Shown here: piece after piece, positions 32,901 through 43,730 of the stretch
Layout of the letters: the number at the start of each line of letters is the position of its first letter
Position numbering within the stretch: the stretch's first letter is position 1
Origin: Aureobasidium sp. EXF-3400
Taxonomy: Eukaryota; Ascomycota; Dothideomycetes; Dothideales; Saccotheciaceae
DNA length: 64,000 nucleotides
Assembly: GCA_024195585.1 (NCBI GenBank)
Contig: SWBL01000178.1
Location: forward strand, 37,941-101,940
Reading direction: 5' to 3'
The notes under the pieces: model-generated
What the model was told of the DNA's origin: nothing
The model's database searches: none
Seen by the model: the letters and a program-made list of their open reading frames with translations, nothing else
Program-made: the position numbers and the translations under genes

Positions 32901-33126
32901 CGTTCCTGTGGTGAGCCAGCTTCATCGCGAGCATCATCCCCCAAAGTGGGCAACGAGAAGGCGCGTCTAACGCGTTCTCCGGTCCGCGGTAGGATCAGTG
33001 TCGCATTTCTGAGCTTGGAGGTCGTTAGCAGTAAGCACGTGGCGGTGGTGATAGTCGTGAACTCACGTTACGAGGATTGAAATGTCGGCCCAAAGATGAG
33101 ACTTGTCCTGGACTTCCGGATGGCAT
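29912..33126 (-). CDS. BRE4-like membrane transporter (ArAE_2/FUSC family)
   Basis: Large multi-pass protein related to yeast Bre4 (brefeldin A sensitivity) and to aromatic-acid exporter-like FUSC proteins. Exons 33126-33067, 33013-30064 and 30012-29912 encode 1036 residues. The main open frame begins with TTG, so I looked upstream. A 20-codon exon MPSGSPGQVSSLGRHFNPRN joins in phase 0 through a canonical intron. The last exon (ALVTGSLAQEIIGVSADLEE...NLALY) restores an acidic C-terminus. The first half has about six helices (ArAE_2_N: IFKCSIAYLLGSLATFLPF, AVGIALIAFVYAAFVSF and so on), then a hydrophilic middle. A second hydrophobic set follows from VRFAIKVGVGAALFALPSF through GQGKGPMGRFILLTYNLSALYAYSL. 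The substrate is unknown. Confidence 0.82.
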
Positions 33127-33921
33127 CTCTCACTGTAAGCAAGAACACATGCCCTTCTTTCTTCTTCACATATGAGGATGTTCAGATGTTTTGGAAAACA
33201 TATAAGATGCCGACGGGCTGCCTAGCGGTGGACGTTGATGATCTGCACTTGCCACTGCCGCATGCGACCTTAGCGGCAGATCGGGCCGATCGATAATCAG
33301 GTTTATCGTCCAGAGCCTCATCAATCTTAATGCTTACCAAAGAGGATGTCATTTCGACACTGATTTTGAAAAGTTGACGGCCAGTTGTACTGACTGCTGA
33401 AAGTAGAGAAAACATGGTTGAATGATCGGTGGAATATGACTTGAGTCGGGCTAGAATGTATTGCGACGAGTTTTGATAACAATGCTAAGAACAATAACCA
33501 CCTCGTATAATCTAGGAAAGGCTACTGCTCCTGGAAAGATGATGGAGCAAACGAAAAAATGGTCAGTCTACTCTCCATGCAATAACGTCTTCTTCAGAAC
33601 CGAACGACAGTCTCGCTGGCAGCAAATCGATAACATAAAGAACACCAAAAACAACTCCTCGCCAGCACTATGTGCCACCCTGTCCTACGCCATACCAATG
33701 CAATGTAACAGCTCACGTACCGACTGCCCTCTGCAAGTCGTGTACATTCAAGGTAGAGCCTTGTTCTCTTCCTCGACCGTTCGTGGAGGTGTCTATCTGG
33801 CAAGCTCCCTCCGTGCAAGTCTTTCAGCGGTGGCAGCTTCGAGCTTGCGTCTGAACTCCATGTTCGCGATACTTCTTGCCAACTCTCGGTTTCGACTTGA
33901 CGCCTGTCCAGCATCGATATC
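33127..33921. other. Intergenic; includes an in-frame extension after the hymA stop
   Basis: 33127-33600 shows nothing supported. On the minus strand, 33921-33796 continue the hymA frame for 42 sense codons after its TAG (see findings); the frame then closes at 33795-33793. Confidence 0.5.
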
Positions 33922-35213
33922 CTATCTCGATGGTTCTTGGCTTGCTGATTTGGGCTGCTGACCAGGTGTTTGAGGCAACAACTTGATCTGCTTGATGAGA
34001 TAACTCTTTTCGTCTGAGAACTGATCGTCCTCTGTGCGATCGGCTAAGAAATTCGGCAAGAAGTCTAACAAGCGTTGGCGATTCATGGTTAATAGACGCT
34101 TGACATCAGGTGATTTGTTGGGGTTTGCAGCGAAGATTTTGAAGACGTGGAAGGCCTCATATTGCACCATCTTGCGATCATCCTTCAGCTGCCACATGAT
34201 GAGCTTGAGATTGTCGCCGGACTCGACGAATCGGGTCATTATTTCGTAGAACTGACGGTCCAGCAGGACTTCACCGAGCAGCTTGATCGATTGGCGCTTG
34301 GTGACATAACTTTCTGATTTAATAAGGATGTTGTTGTACTTGTCGAAAAAGAGGTCGAAGTTGGTGTCAATGTACTTGGCGACCATAGGCTTGTGCCGTA
34401 CGAGGATTTGCTGTCCTGACTTAGTATTCTGCTACGGTACCAGACATAAACATGACTTACGCGGAAAGTGTCGAAAGCATCAGTGCTGACTTCAAACAAG
34501 CTCTTATCGATCCAGTCAAAGAACTTCCAGAATACACCCTGACCTGAGGCGGGTTGATCGGTATCAATGCTGCCGAGATCCAGAGGTTGGCCGTGCAGGC
34601 TGGGTTCGTCGTAGAGGATCAGGGCGGTGACAGCGTCATGTTTCAAAGCCTCTTTCAAGATTCCTCCACAGGGCATAGCACTCTCACGGCGATCGTAGCC
34701 ATTGCAAAGCGCAATGATGACTTCGGGGCGGGTGGTGATGATGTATTGCAGGGCAATGGGTTGTTCCTCGCCCGGTTGTTTGTATCGCAGGACGGTGGAG
34801 ATGATGGTCTGTGTATCTTTGCGGGACTCGAATGGTAGACGGTGGATGTTTTCGGCGAGGACTCGTAGAAGGTCTTCGGTAACGAGGAGGTTCACTAGTT
34901 GGAAGACCTGGTCGGGGCTGACTTCGAGTTCTGCGCGCAGTCGTTAGTCGACCTGTTCGTTTCTGTAGGATGGCTCCCGTGGATGATGCATACCGGGTGT
35001 GCCCTGGAGGATGATCTTCATCTGGCCAAGGTTCCGTGCGACTTCTTCCTCGATCTGACCGTCGTCAGCCCAGTCCAGTTCGCTTGGGTCGTAGTGGTCG
35101 GATACCTTTTGTGAAGGCTTGTCCTCAGCAATTAGCTTCAGCATCAAATCTTTGGTCGACCGGGTCAACTCCTGGTTAGACCTGGCCTTGCTGCGGCCGA
35201 ACAAGAAGGCCAT
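33922..35213 (-). CDS. hymA: Conidiophore development protein HymA (MO25/Cab39 family)
   Basis: MO25 proteins are helical-repeat scaffolds that activate germinal-centre kinases in the RAM/MOR polarity pathway; Aspergillus hymA is needed for conidiophore development. Exons 35213-34994, 34930-34461 and 34410-33922 encode 392 residues. Hallmarks are MAFLFGRSKARSNQELTRSTKDLMLKL, the start of the ARM-like repeats (VFQLVNLLVTEDLLRVLAENIHRLPFESRKD), VFWKFFDWIDKSLFEVSTDAFDTFR, YIDTNFDLFFDKYNNILIKSESYVTKRQSIKLLGEVLLDR and LKLIMWQLKDDRKMVQYEAFHVFKIFAANPNK. The end is QTPGQQPKSASQEPSR then TAG. The frame stays open past the TAG for 42 more codons that look coding, so the true C-terminus deserves a check. 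Confidence 0.92.
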
Positions 35214-35930
35214 GTTGCTGCCGCTTGTGTCTTGTGCGCTGTTCCGTCTGGTAGATCTGAGCTATGGGCGGGGTTGTTGCAGAGAGTGGGTCACAACGTC
35301 GATCAAAGACAAACTATCCAGCACAGTACTAAGTAGAGAGAAGAAGAAAGACAAGAAGAAAAGTCAAGAGAAGAATATCGTAAAAGGGATTGCAAACAAG
35401 TCGTCACCGCCCATGTGTTTACCGTTGCCAAATTGACTTTCCATTAAACTCCGTCATCCGAGATCTGGGGGGCCGCCAAGGGCCTCGTTTCATGTGATGC
35501 AGTCGGCACCGAGTAGGATACATCCTCTCTGTCAAATCATCCTTTAGATACGCGCTCGCTTTGGTGTAGTTGTCACTACATAGTGCAAGTTTATCAAATA
35601 TGTAGTTACTCATGTCTGTCTATCCTCTTCGTGAGAGATGCTCGCTTTGGTGAGTAGAACTCGGGCTCTAAGGCGAACAGGAGAGATTAGAATCAGGCTA
35701 CCCATAGCTTGCACGGATACGCTCGAGACTTTGGACAAAGTCATACATTTATGTATTGTCAGGTAGTGACATTTCTCTTTACATCTCCGAGATAGACTCC
35801 GGACTAGAGCATCATCATCAATGATTACCATCAACTGGTAATCCGCTTGTACGATGCAATATTCATATCATGAAACAGGTATTAGAAGATCGTGTCATGG
35901 TCAACGAAGCCGAGCTTGAAAGCTAGTCCG
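35214..35930. other. Intergenic, 0.7 kb
   Basis: hymA promoter side, with an AG-rich run at 35330-35385, and the 3' flank of the csk1-like gene. No supported gene. Confidence 0.5.
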
Positions 35931-37234
35931 CTAGTCAAAGAAACTGTGCTTCTGCCACTACCAAAAGTTAGCACGAATTGCTAATCATAACTGATGGACT
36001 TACCTCATCAGCTTTCATTCTGTCACCACTCTCGTAGGTGATCAGCCTTTGGACCAGCTCCATTGCATCTTGTGAAGCATAGGGTAGGATGTCTGTCCAG
36101 GCTCTTGGAGGGTACTGTACAAATGCCATCTTACCCCAGTCCGGTAGGTTTCTAGCTTCCTGTGAGAAGTTAGCGTCTAGCTCTATTGGTGATTTCCGTT
36201 TGAAGCTCACAGGCCAGTTCTCAAGATTTGGAGTTCCAAGCGTTGAGAAAATGCTCTTGATCAATGCAAGGTCACTCCCAAGATCACCCGAATCGAACAG
36301 AGTCTGAGAACCCAAGCTTACAACTTGAGCAACCACACAACCCGTTGCCCACATATCCAGACTCGTATCGTACCACTGATTGCCGAACATGAGCTCTGGA
36401 GGACGATAGCTTGTTGTGCCTACGTCCATGATCTTCTCCTTTGCAGGTTCAGACGATGGATCGTCAGCGGACCATGCTATGCCAAAGTCAGAGATGTAGA
36501 CCGGTCCGGATGGACTCCTGAGCAGAATGTTAGATGGCTTGATGTCTCGATGTATTATCCCGCAACTGTGTATGTGGTCCAGACCCTGCATCAACTCTGA
36601 GAGGATGATTTTCTGGTCCTTCGGTTGTAGTCTACCCTTTCTGAGTTGATCGTCAAGGGTGTACGGCATGAACGGAAATGCCAATACGAGTCGACCGCCA
36701 GGCTGTTGGAAACTCTCGACGAGCTCTATGACGAACTGATGGCGAACGCGTTCCAGTAGTCGTATTTCGCGAACAGAATCATGAGGTGGCTCCGTAGCAG
36801 AGGGGTTCGTGACTTTGAGAGCAACCAGACAGGGATGGTTCTCGTAACCATGTGTCTTCGGAGTGATGCCACAGTCGGACTGGGCTACCGCTTTGTAGAC
36901 TTCAGAGAACAAGCCATCGTTATGATGTACTGCATTAGTATAACGACCGATGACAGCACCACCAGTCGGCAACACGAGAGCATCCTCGACTGGGACCTCA
37001 AGCTGCTCATGTGTGCTCGAGTTCAGCGTCAAGTCACGAGTTACAGCATCAATACGAGATTGGTAATCTTGCTAGATTTGAAGAGTATCAGGAACACGAT
37101 AATTGATTGGGGGAAAAGTTTTTGTTATTACCAGATTCTCCGAACTGTCATAAGCAGTCTGCTCTAGATCGGTGGCTTTGTTCTGAGCCTCACCGGAGGA
37201 CAGGCTAGAATGATGAAGTCCGACAGCAGCTTGG
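35931..37234 (-). CDS. csk1: CDK-activating kinase kinase-like protein (csk1-type), 5' end unresolved
   Basis: Ser/Thr kinase of the CMGC/CDK type resembling fission-yeast Csk1, which activates CDK-activating kinases. Supported exons are 37234-37132, 37071-36004 and 35957-35931; the last adds WQKHSFFD. Kinase motifs are IGRYTNAVHHNDGLFSEVYKA (Gly loop, diverged), VALKV (Lys), REIRLLERVRHQFVIELVESF, HRDIKPSNILL (catalytic Asp), DFGIAW, and GTTSYRPPELMFG (no phosphorylatable T-loop Thr in the usual CAK context). SLDMWATGCVVAQV and a LIKSIFSTLGTP block follow. The first mapped exon reads AAVGLHHSSLSSGEAQNKATDLEQ and needs two bases from an upstream exon I could not place. An ATG at 37354 gives MPPNLSFLERFEAISK but in the wrong phase. 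The family is fairly sure; the start is not. Confidence 0.75.
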
Positions 37235-37760
37235 CTAAGGCATGGTCAGCACAAGCGATTTAGTCTTGAGCAATGTCGGAAGTGTTGCGGGTTGAGTGAC
37301 TTGCACTTTCGATATGGCCTCGAATCGTTCTAGAAAGGACAAGTTGGGCGGCATGGCTGAAGGATTACAGGAGCTGAAGAAATCAATAACATATTGTCTA
37401 TCGAAAATGGCTTGTCGTGGTTGTTTCGGAGAGAGCGAAAGGGCAAGTGGGTCTGGCTCGCACGGAGTTATTAGAGTTTATGCGGGGATAATGATGTCGA
37501 GTTGCCGGCGGCGATTTCAGCTTACAGCCGCAGCCAGCAGGCGGCTGTTCAGCATGAGACACTTGACCCGGGACGTCCCCTTTGCTCCCGTCGAGCACCT
37601 TGCAAGCAGACTCTATTCGAATTCCAGGCCTCACTCCCGGGAGAACAAGTCGAGTGTCTGAGATAGACGGCGTGCATTCTTCTTGCAGCCTCTTCCAGCA
37701 TCGCCCGTCTACATCGACTTACGCCCTATCCGTGTGTCCGCCGATAACCTCAACGACACG
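37235..37760. other. Divergent region between csk1-like gene and FKBP fusion
   Basis: Must contain the first exon and promoter of the kinase (minus strand) and the promoter of the FKBP fusion gene (plus strand). No TATA box stands out. Confidence 0.4.
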
Positions 37761-39343
37761 ATGCGCATCACCCAACTCCCGCTCCTCGTTGCCTCAGCCG
37801 TTCTCGTCTCTGCGCCCGCTGCGCTCGCTGCTGATGGATTCTTGAACGGCCCCAGTTCAAAGGTCACAGCCGATGGACTCGAAATCGTCACGGCCTACCC
37901 CAAGACATGCAAACGCCCAACCAAATCTGGCGACAACATCAGTGTACACTACCGTGGCAAATTACAGTCTGACGGTACAAAGTTCGACGAATCATACAAG
38001 CGTGGTGTGCCTTTCAGCTTCAAGCTCGGTGTTGGAGAGGTGATAAAAGGATGGGACGAGGGACTATTGGACATGTGTGTCGGCGAACAAAGAAAGCTGG
38101 TCATCCCTCCGGAACTGGCTTACGGACATGCTGATATGGGAATCATCCCTCCTGACAGCACTTTGAGTATGTTGCACCGCGTAAATATCTATATGTGATT
38201 CATGGTATTGACGCCGAAACAGTCTTTGAGACGGAGCTCATTCAAATAGCTGGTGTACCTGCTGAGGCCGAAGAGCCTGCCATTAAGCCTGAGGAGCTTC
38301 TGCCGCCCCCTCCTATCCCGCAAGACGACTTCCCTCCGCTCTCTGGCGAAGGATCCGAGAAGGGTCCTCACGACATGCCCGACGCACAGGACGGCGAATG
38401 TAAGCTTCTGGGTCCCTTTGCCTTGATCGTTCAAGCTGCACTGGGTGCCCTCGCCCTGCTTTCGCTTGTCTTCAAGCGTTGGAGAGAACGTCCAAGACGC
38501 CCACTCAAGATTTGGTTCTTCGATGTCTCCAAACAGGTCGCTGGTACCTTCTTGTTGCATCTCGCCAACCTGGCCATGTCAATGTTCTCATCAGGAAAAT
38601 TCGATCTGGCCACCACAAAAGCTGAGGATATCTCGGCAAGTGTATCTTCAGTCACCGCCGACGATGGCAAGATGCCGAACCCTTGTTCGTTTTATCTTTT
38701 GAATCTGGCTATTGATGTATGTGGACCCTGATTGATACTGATCGAGTTTTTGCTGACACCTTTACAGACTACTATTGGTATTCCGGTCCTTGTCCTATCT
38801 CTACGTGTTTTGCACAGTCTTTTCGTCAAAACTCCCATCGCAAATCCGCCAGAGTCTATCAAGTCTGGCTACTACGGCAATCCACCGCGGGCAACCTGGT
38901 GGCTCAAGCAGTCTGTCATTTATTTCATTGGACTATTTGGCATGAAGCTTTTCGTCTTCTTGCTCTTTGCAATGCTCCCCTGGCTTCCGTGGGTTGGCGA
39001 CTGGGCTCTACGTTGGACCGAGGGCAACGAGGCTCTTCAGATTGCATTCGTCATGTTCATCTTCCCAGTGGCCATGAACGGCCTTCAATACTACATTATC
39101 GATGGCTTCATCAAAGGCAAGGAATCCGATAGAGAAGGATTCCAAGCAGTGCCTACCGAAGACGATGATGAAGAACGCCATCGGGACAGTGACGACGTGG
39201 AGGACGAAGACACAACTAAGAGAAGGGATAGAGTCAGCACTGCTGAGCATTTGTCTGAGGCCAATCCCACAGTAGTGCCCTCATACGACCACGACTCTGA
39301 CGCCGAAGCCTCGAGCGGAGGAAGCTCGACTCGTAGGAAGTAG
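37761..39343 (+). CDS. FKBP peptidyl-prolyl isomerase fused to STIMATE-type membrane protein
   Basis: One frame from exons 37761-38166, 38223-38716 and 38768-39343, 491 residues. A signal peptide covers residues 1-23 (cleavage after ALA). A secretory FKBP domain follows (about 35-145: TKSGDNISVHYRGKLQSDGTKFDESYKRGVPFSFKLG, GWDEGLLDMCVGEQRKLVIPPELAYG), closest to Fpr2/FKBP13. Instead of a HDEL-like end the frame runs on through a Pro-rich linker (about 155-185) into DGECKLLGPFALIVQAALGALALL. That is the start of the STIMATE/TMEM110 (fungal vacuolar/ER membrane) family, with about five helices and conserved IWFFDVSKQV, NPCSFYLLNLAID, PPRATWWLKQS and WALRWTEGN. The tail is acidic/basic and hydrophilic. 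The FKBP part should face the lumen. Elsewhere these are, as far as I know, separate genes. The fusion is seen directly in the frame. Confidence 0.85.
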
Positions 39344-39424
39344 AGTGCTTGTGGGAGTGTAGATAGTACGAGTTCCTGACAAAGACAATTCTGATTATGC
39401 ATTCGATTTATTTGCTATTCCACA

Positions 39425-40498
39425 TCAGTTCCTAACCGGGCTTCTTGATCGTCGACGATGTGATCGGTGTGATGAGTGGCGCGCAGAGCTATGTTTGTGA
39501 CTTCCGTCTCGACTCCGACCTCTACGTCGCTTGTCCGAGTCTCTCTTGTCGTGACGGTCGCCTCTTTCTGCTGGCTTGCGATTGTCATATCTGGGAGCGT
39601 CCTCGAGTGAGAAGCCTTCGAGACTGCCAACGCTTCGACTTCTTGCTCTGTGATCACGTTTATGTCGATGCTCTCTCCTCCTCCGTCTTTCGTCTTTCTC
39701 GGCTCGGTCTAGTTCTCTCGATTCTCGTTCTTTCTGCACTTTCCATTTCTCCTTGTCTGTCTCGGCCTGCCTGAGCTGGGATTGTGCTTTCCGCATAAAC
39801 GCCATTGGATCACTAGAATTCAACCTTGTTTGTTCCCTATCCCTACGACTTGAGTCTTCGTTTCCCCAGACATCTTTACTTGGTGCCTGAGCCTCAAGAC
39901 CTTGTTTGCTCGATGAAACATACCATGGTGCCGAGGATGCCGACTGTTTGAACCCAGCTGCGTTTGAAAATCGCATGGTATACTGATCTTCAATCTCACG
40001 TGCCTTCTTCGCCTTTTCAGCTTCTGCTTCAGCATTGCGTGAGTTGGTCAAGAGAGCACGTTCGTTAGGTGCTGCGAAGAGCTGAATGTGGCCAGCGTGA
40101 TCTGTTACCGACACATCGCCATCTTGCACGTCTCTTTCGCTGTGGCTTAGCTTCTCACGGACAGCAGCTCCAGCAGCGGCATCTTCTCTGGCAATACGCA
40201 TGTCTCTATCGGTATCGTCTTCGCCTCTCAAACGCCTTCGTTTGCGATCTCGACCATCGCCATGATCCCGAGACCGCTGAACACCACCAGCTTCTCCTAG
40301 TGGAGGCGATGGCGCTGTCACTGGTGGAGGAACTTCGCCTCGCAAGATTGCTATACGATGGACAGCATCTTGCTCTTGCATGCGGCGTTCATCTTCTTCC
40401 TCCCTAGCTTGCTGATCTGCTTCATCTCGACGCACGCGGTCGATGTTGTCTTTGTTGTAGACGTTCCAAGACTTTTTGCCGAGAAGGTGGAGGACCAT
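39425..40498 (-). CDS. Cir_N-domain (LENG1-like) nuclear protein
   Basis: Single exon, 357 residues, starting at MVLHLLGKKSWNVYNKDNIDRVRRDE (40498), the N-terminal CBF1-interacting co-repressor (Cir_N) motif found in LENG1 and splicing-associated proteins. An upstream in-frame extension to 40537 lacks an ATG and is left out. The rest is a charged coiled region (EEEDERRMQEQDAVHRIAILRGE), then APWYVSSSK, and a strongly basic RS/RH-rich tail (RRRREHRHKRDHRARSRS, HKHSSARHSSHRSHRRRSRSP). The composition suggests a spliceosome-associated or mRNA-processing role, but that is inference. It converges on the FKBP fusion gene with only 81 bp between stops. Confidence 0.85.
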   Translation of the reverse strand: MVLHLLGKKSWNVYNKDNIDRVRRDEADQQAREEEDERRMQEQDAVHRIAILRGEVPPPVTAPSPPLGEAGGVQRSRDHGDGRDRKRRRLRGEDDTDRDMRIAREDAAAGAAVREKLSHSERDVQDGDVSVTDHAGHIQLFAAPNERALLTNSRNAEAEAEKAKKAREIEDQYTMRFSNAAGFKQSASSAPWYVSSSKQGLEAQAPSKDVWGNEDSSRRDREQTRLNSSDPMAFMRKAQSQLRQAETDKEKWKVQKERESRELDRAEKDERRRRREHRHKRDHRARSRSVGSLEGFSLEDAPRYDNRKPAERGDRHDKRDSDKRRRGRSRDGSHKHSSARHSSHRSHRRRSRSPVRN

Positions 40499-41352
40499 GG
40501 CGTTGGGGGTGGTGAGAGTTGGGGACGGCCGACGCAAGTCAGAACGCCTTTACAGTGACCGTTGTGTCAAAAGGAAGCACCCTGCTCTTTTTGTGGCTTG
40601 ACGTGTGAGATCAAACGGCACCAAGGCTGTGATTGACGAATGAAAGTGGAGCGCGTCTCGTTCCGTGCAGGCAGTGGAGCACACGGTTGCGGGCGTCGGG
40701 TCGAGAAGCGCAGCGCCGCAGGATGACTCGCGAAGAACGCAACCCAGTGAACTGGATGCTAAAACCAAACGAGCTGCATGAGCGGAGTCTGAGTCTTCCC
40801 CTTGTGTCGCGGTGCTACTTCGTGCGACTGTCAGGTTGTTTTTTCTCTGGTTTTTGACTGTTCTTAGCCGTCTCGTGCCCTCTGGTCTTTCCTGTCCTCT
40901 TCTCTGTTTGTGCTGTCCCCCGAAGATCTGCGGACCTCGCAGCTCTCAAGCTAACATCAACGACTCGACGCGCCAATTGCCAACGGTCACAGACAAGGGA
41001 ATACGCGCTTTCCACGTCGTGCCTTCCTTCGAACGCCCGCCCCAGCCATTTCTCTTTATCCAGTGTCCACCCAAGACACTTCGCTGGGTTCCGTCCAGCA
41101 AGCGATCCGCTTAATTGCAGGGGGCTTGGACACTTGTAATCTCGCATACTTTTCATCATTGTCCTCAAGAGCAAGAGGACCAAACTGACGAGATTTTTAA
41201 CACCTCAATCACTCGTGCTCCCTCCCTCCCACCGCGCCATTTTCAACATCTAAGTCAACTTCATATATCATCCCGCTCCAGAATCGCGTCAGCCGTGTCT
41301 AATCGCGGCTCGAGCACTGTCTGGCACGTCCACCGCACGTCCACCGCACGTC
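40499..41352. promoter_or_regulatory. Divergent promoter region, 0.85 kb
   Basis: Between the LENG1-like gene (minus) and the conserved MPTYLIHGFRW gene (plus). An inverted-repeat-free, CT-rich 5' flank. A short direct repeat of CGTCCACCGCA lies at about 41327-41350, just before the plus-strand ATG. Confidence 0.4.
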
Positions 41353-42314
41353 ATGCCCACATATCTAATACATGGCTTTCGATGGCCGCGGCCACTCGTT
41401 CGCATCCATATCATTCTCCAGAACCTCGACGATGCTGCTGCCGAATGGCTCATTGCGCCTGCGACGACCGAGACCTTACTCGAGAACTTTGCAGAGTTAT
41501 GGCCGCAGACAGTAGCAAACCTACCCAGCCTCCGCTTTGTAGAGCAATTCGATCCAACCGATGAGACCTCAGCTGCCTCTTCACAACCGTACGCCTACGT
41601 TGCCGACATCTGCCATCAGGTCAAACTAGGCATCGAAGTGGACGAAGTGAGGGGTAAAGGTCTAGGTGACGAGCAATGGAACGCACTCATGGAGTTGAGA
41701 GACAAGCTTGCGCCGGACGAGAAGGTCGGCTGGTTCGTCGTTGTGTGTGGAGACGAGGACCGTACGGATACGGGTGTCGAAGATGAAGAGGAGGAAGAAG
41801 CTTATGCGACAAACACAACAGTCCCAGTCGAGCTACCTGTACGGACTGCGGCGCATACTCAACCACTGTCGTCTAAAGAAGGCGTCTACACGGCAGCAAC
41901 ACCCGAGACTAGCTACACCAACTACAGCGATACGACGAGTTCAAGGCGCAGCAGGCAAAGCAGAAACAGCAGCGAAGTATGCTTCAAGGTCAATAAGCCA
42001 ACGCCAGCAGATAAACTAACACGTACACAGCGTACTCCCACGGTCACAACAGCACCGACAGCAAGTCCCAGTCTCGAGTCACCACGTGAGAGGAAAGGTC
42101 TACGCAAGATGTTCAGCATGGTGAGGCAGAAGAGCATGTCGAGCTTGCGCAGCAAAAAGAGGTGAGAGGAGACATTCGATGCGTGACGACATGCGATACT
42201 GACTATTATGCTAGCTCTAAGAGTCTTCGCGAAATGGGGCGTAGCGATTCGGGCTCGGCACCTCCACCTATGCCACCAGTACCTGCTTCTATGACACAAT
42301 CACCCAGGCCTTGA
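41353..42314 (+). CDS. Conserved fungal protein of unknown function
   Basis: Exons 41353-42161 and 42215-42314 encode 302 residues. The first about 160 residues are ordered-looking: MPTYLIHGFRWPRPLVRIHIILQ, NLDDAAAEWLIAPATT, LLENFAELWP, LRFVEQFDP, PYAYVADICHQV and LMELRDKLAPDEKVGWFVVVCGDEDR. I recall the same opening from uncharacterised proteins in other filamentous fungi, but know no function. The second half is acidic then Ser/Thr-rich and disordered. It has a basic RKGLRKMFSMVRQKSMSSLRSKKR stretch and a Pro-rich end added by exon 2. A membrane- or nucleic-acid-binding basic patch is possible; I do not assign a role. Confidence 0.75.
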
Positions 42315-42795
42315 TATATCTATACCGACGATATGCGATATGTGAAAACAATTTTTTGGGGGAGGGGATGGGCCGGCCCCTCACTACCGGAGTTACGATT
42401 GTCTCTATACCCTTGGGCAAAGACTTGGGCATTCATACAAGATCGATCAGGGGATGTCTATTTAGCGAGCGGGACTATCAAAAGGCGTATTTGAGCAGCA
42501 ATTGGATTAGGATCTGGATGAATGATCTCCTATATATACATAAACGACAGTATCTCACAAGAGTTTGGTTATTATGTATGGTTTCCATAGAAGGACGGAC
42601 TGCAAGAACACTGAGTCGAGACAATGTGTATCCCAAAACGGAAGGTGAGAGCGAGGTCGAGCGTAGCTGGGGGTCTCGACCCCGCAGACGTCACGTCAAT
42701 GGCCGGGGGGTTCGCCGGTGCATACCAGCTCGAGCACTTACACGTTACATCCAACCAACCAGTCTACTCATTCGAGTCTAGACTATCCTCTCACC
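42315..42795. promoter_or_regulatory. Intergenic with CRE-like site upstream of IST1
   Basis: At 42688-42698 the sequence ACGTCACGTCA holds two overlapping CRE half-sites about 100 bp before the IST1 start. Further upstream is the 3' flank of the preceding gene. No gene seen. Confidence 0.4.
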
Positions 42796-43730
42796 ATGGC
42801 GCCGGCATCAACTCTAGTTGTATGAGAACCGCATCTTTTCCCCAAAACAGAAGCTAACCATGAACGCGCAACCAGAACAAGCTCAAAGTACAGCTCAAGC
42901 TGTCAATCTCGCGCCTGCGCATGGTGCAGCAAAAGGACACGGCAATCGCCAAACAGCAACGACGCGCCATGGCCCAACTGCTCGAACAAGGCAAAGACGA
43001 ATCCGCCCGCATCCGCGTCGAGAACATCATCCGCAGCGACCTGACCACCGAACTCCTCGAGATCCTCGAACTATACTGCGAATTGCTGCTTGCCCGTGCA
43101 GGTCTGTTGGAAGCTAAAGAGTGTGATGCGGGGCTTGAAGAGGCGGTAAAAAGCATTATCTTTGCTGCACCGAGGACTGATGTCAAGGAGTTGCATAATG
43201 TGAGGGCACTGTTGGCTGAGAAGTTTGGCAAGGAGTTTGTCTTGGAGGCGACGGAGAACAGAGATGACAAGGTTGCGAAACGTGTGGCAGATCGCTTGAG
43301 GGTTGAACCGCCAAAGCCTGAGCTGGTCGAGGCATATCTATCGACCATTGCGGATGCCTACAACATCGATTGGCCCAAGGGTCGTCTGGCGGCCAAGGAA
43401 GCCGCTGCAAACCAGGTTGTTGATGATGATGAGGACGATGACAACCCCAGTGGTGGACAAAAAGTGCCGGCTTTGGAAGCACCAGATGGTACAGAACCAC
43501 TGGCCCATGCTACTCCTCCGCGGAACCTGGGTCTCAAGAGTCCCGTCAGTGTAGTACCCCCGAGTCCATCGACCGACAATGTCTCACCGCACATCAAATT
43601 GCCAGGACCACCGAATCTCAAGCCCTCAGCCAAGATGGTAAAGGCGAATAAGCCTGATACGACAGGTCCTGGAGGCAAGATTCCTGATGTGAATGAATTA
43701 GCAGCACGGTTTGCCCAGCTGAAGAGGTAG
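42796..43730 (+). CDS. IST1: ESCRT-associated regulator Ist1
   Basis: Ist1 binds Vps4 and Did2 to control ESCRT-III disassembly at endosomes. Exons 42796-42819 (MAPASTLV) and 42876-43730 encode 292 residues; the 56-nt intron joins in phase 0. The N-terminal Ist1 helical domain is clear: NKLKVQLKLSISRLRMVQQKDTAIAKQQRRAMAQLLEQGKDESARIRVENIIRSDLTTELLEILELYCELLLARAGLLE, and EELHNVRALLAEKFGKEF-type text further on. YLSTIADAYNIDWP is also conserved. The C-terminal third is Pro/Ser-rich and ends IPDVNELAARFAQLKR, which matches a Vps4-MIT-interacting MIM1-type helix. Family assignment is firm. Confidence 0.93.
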
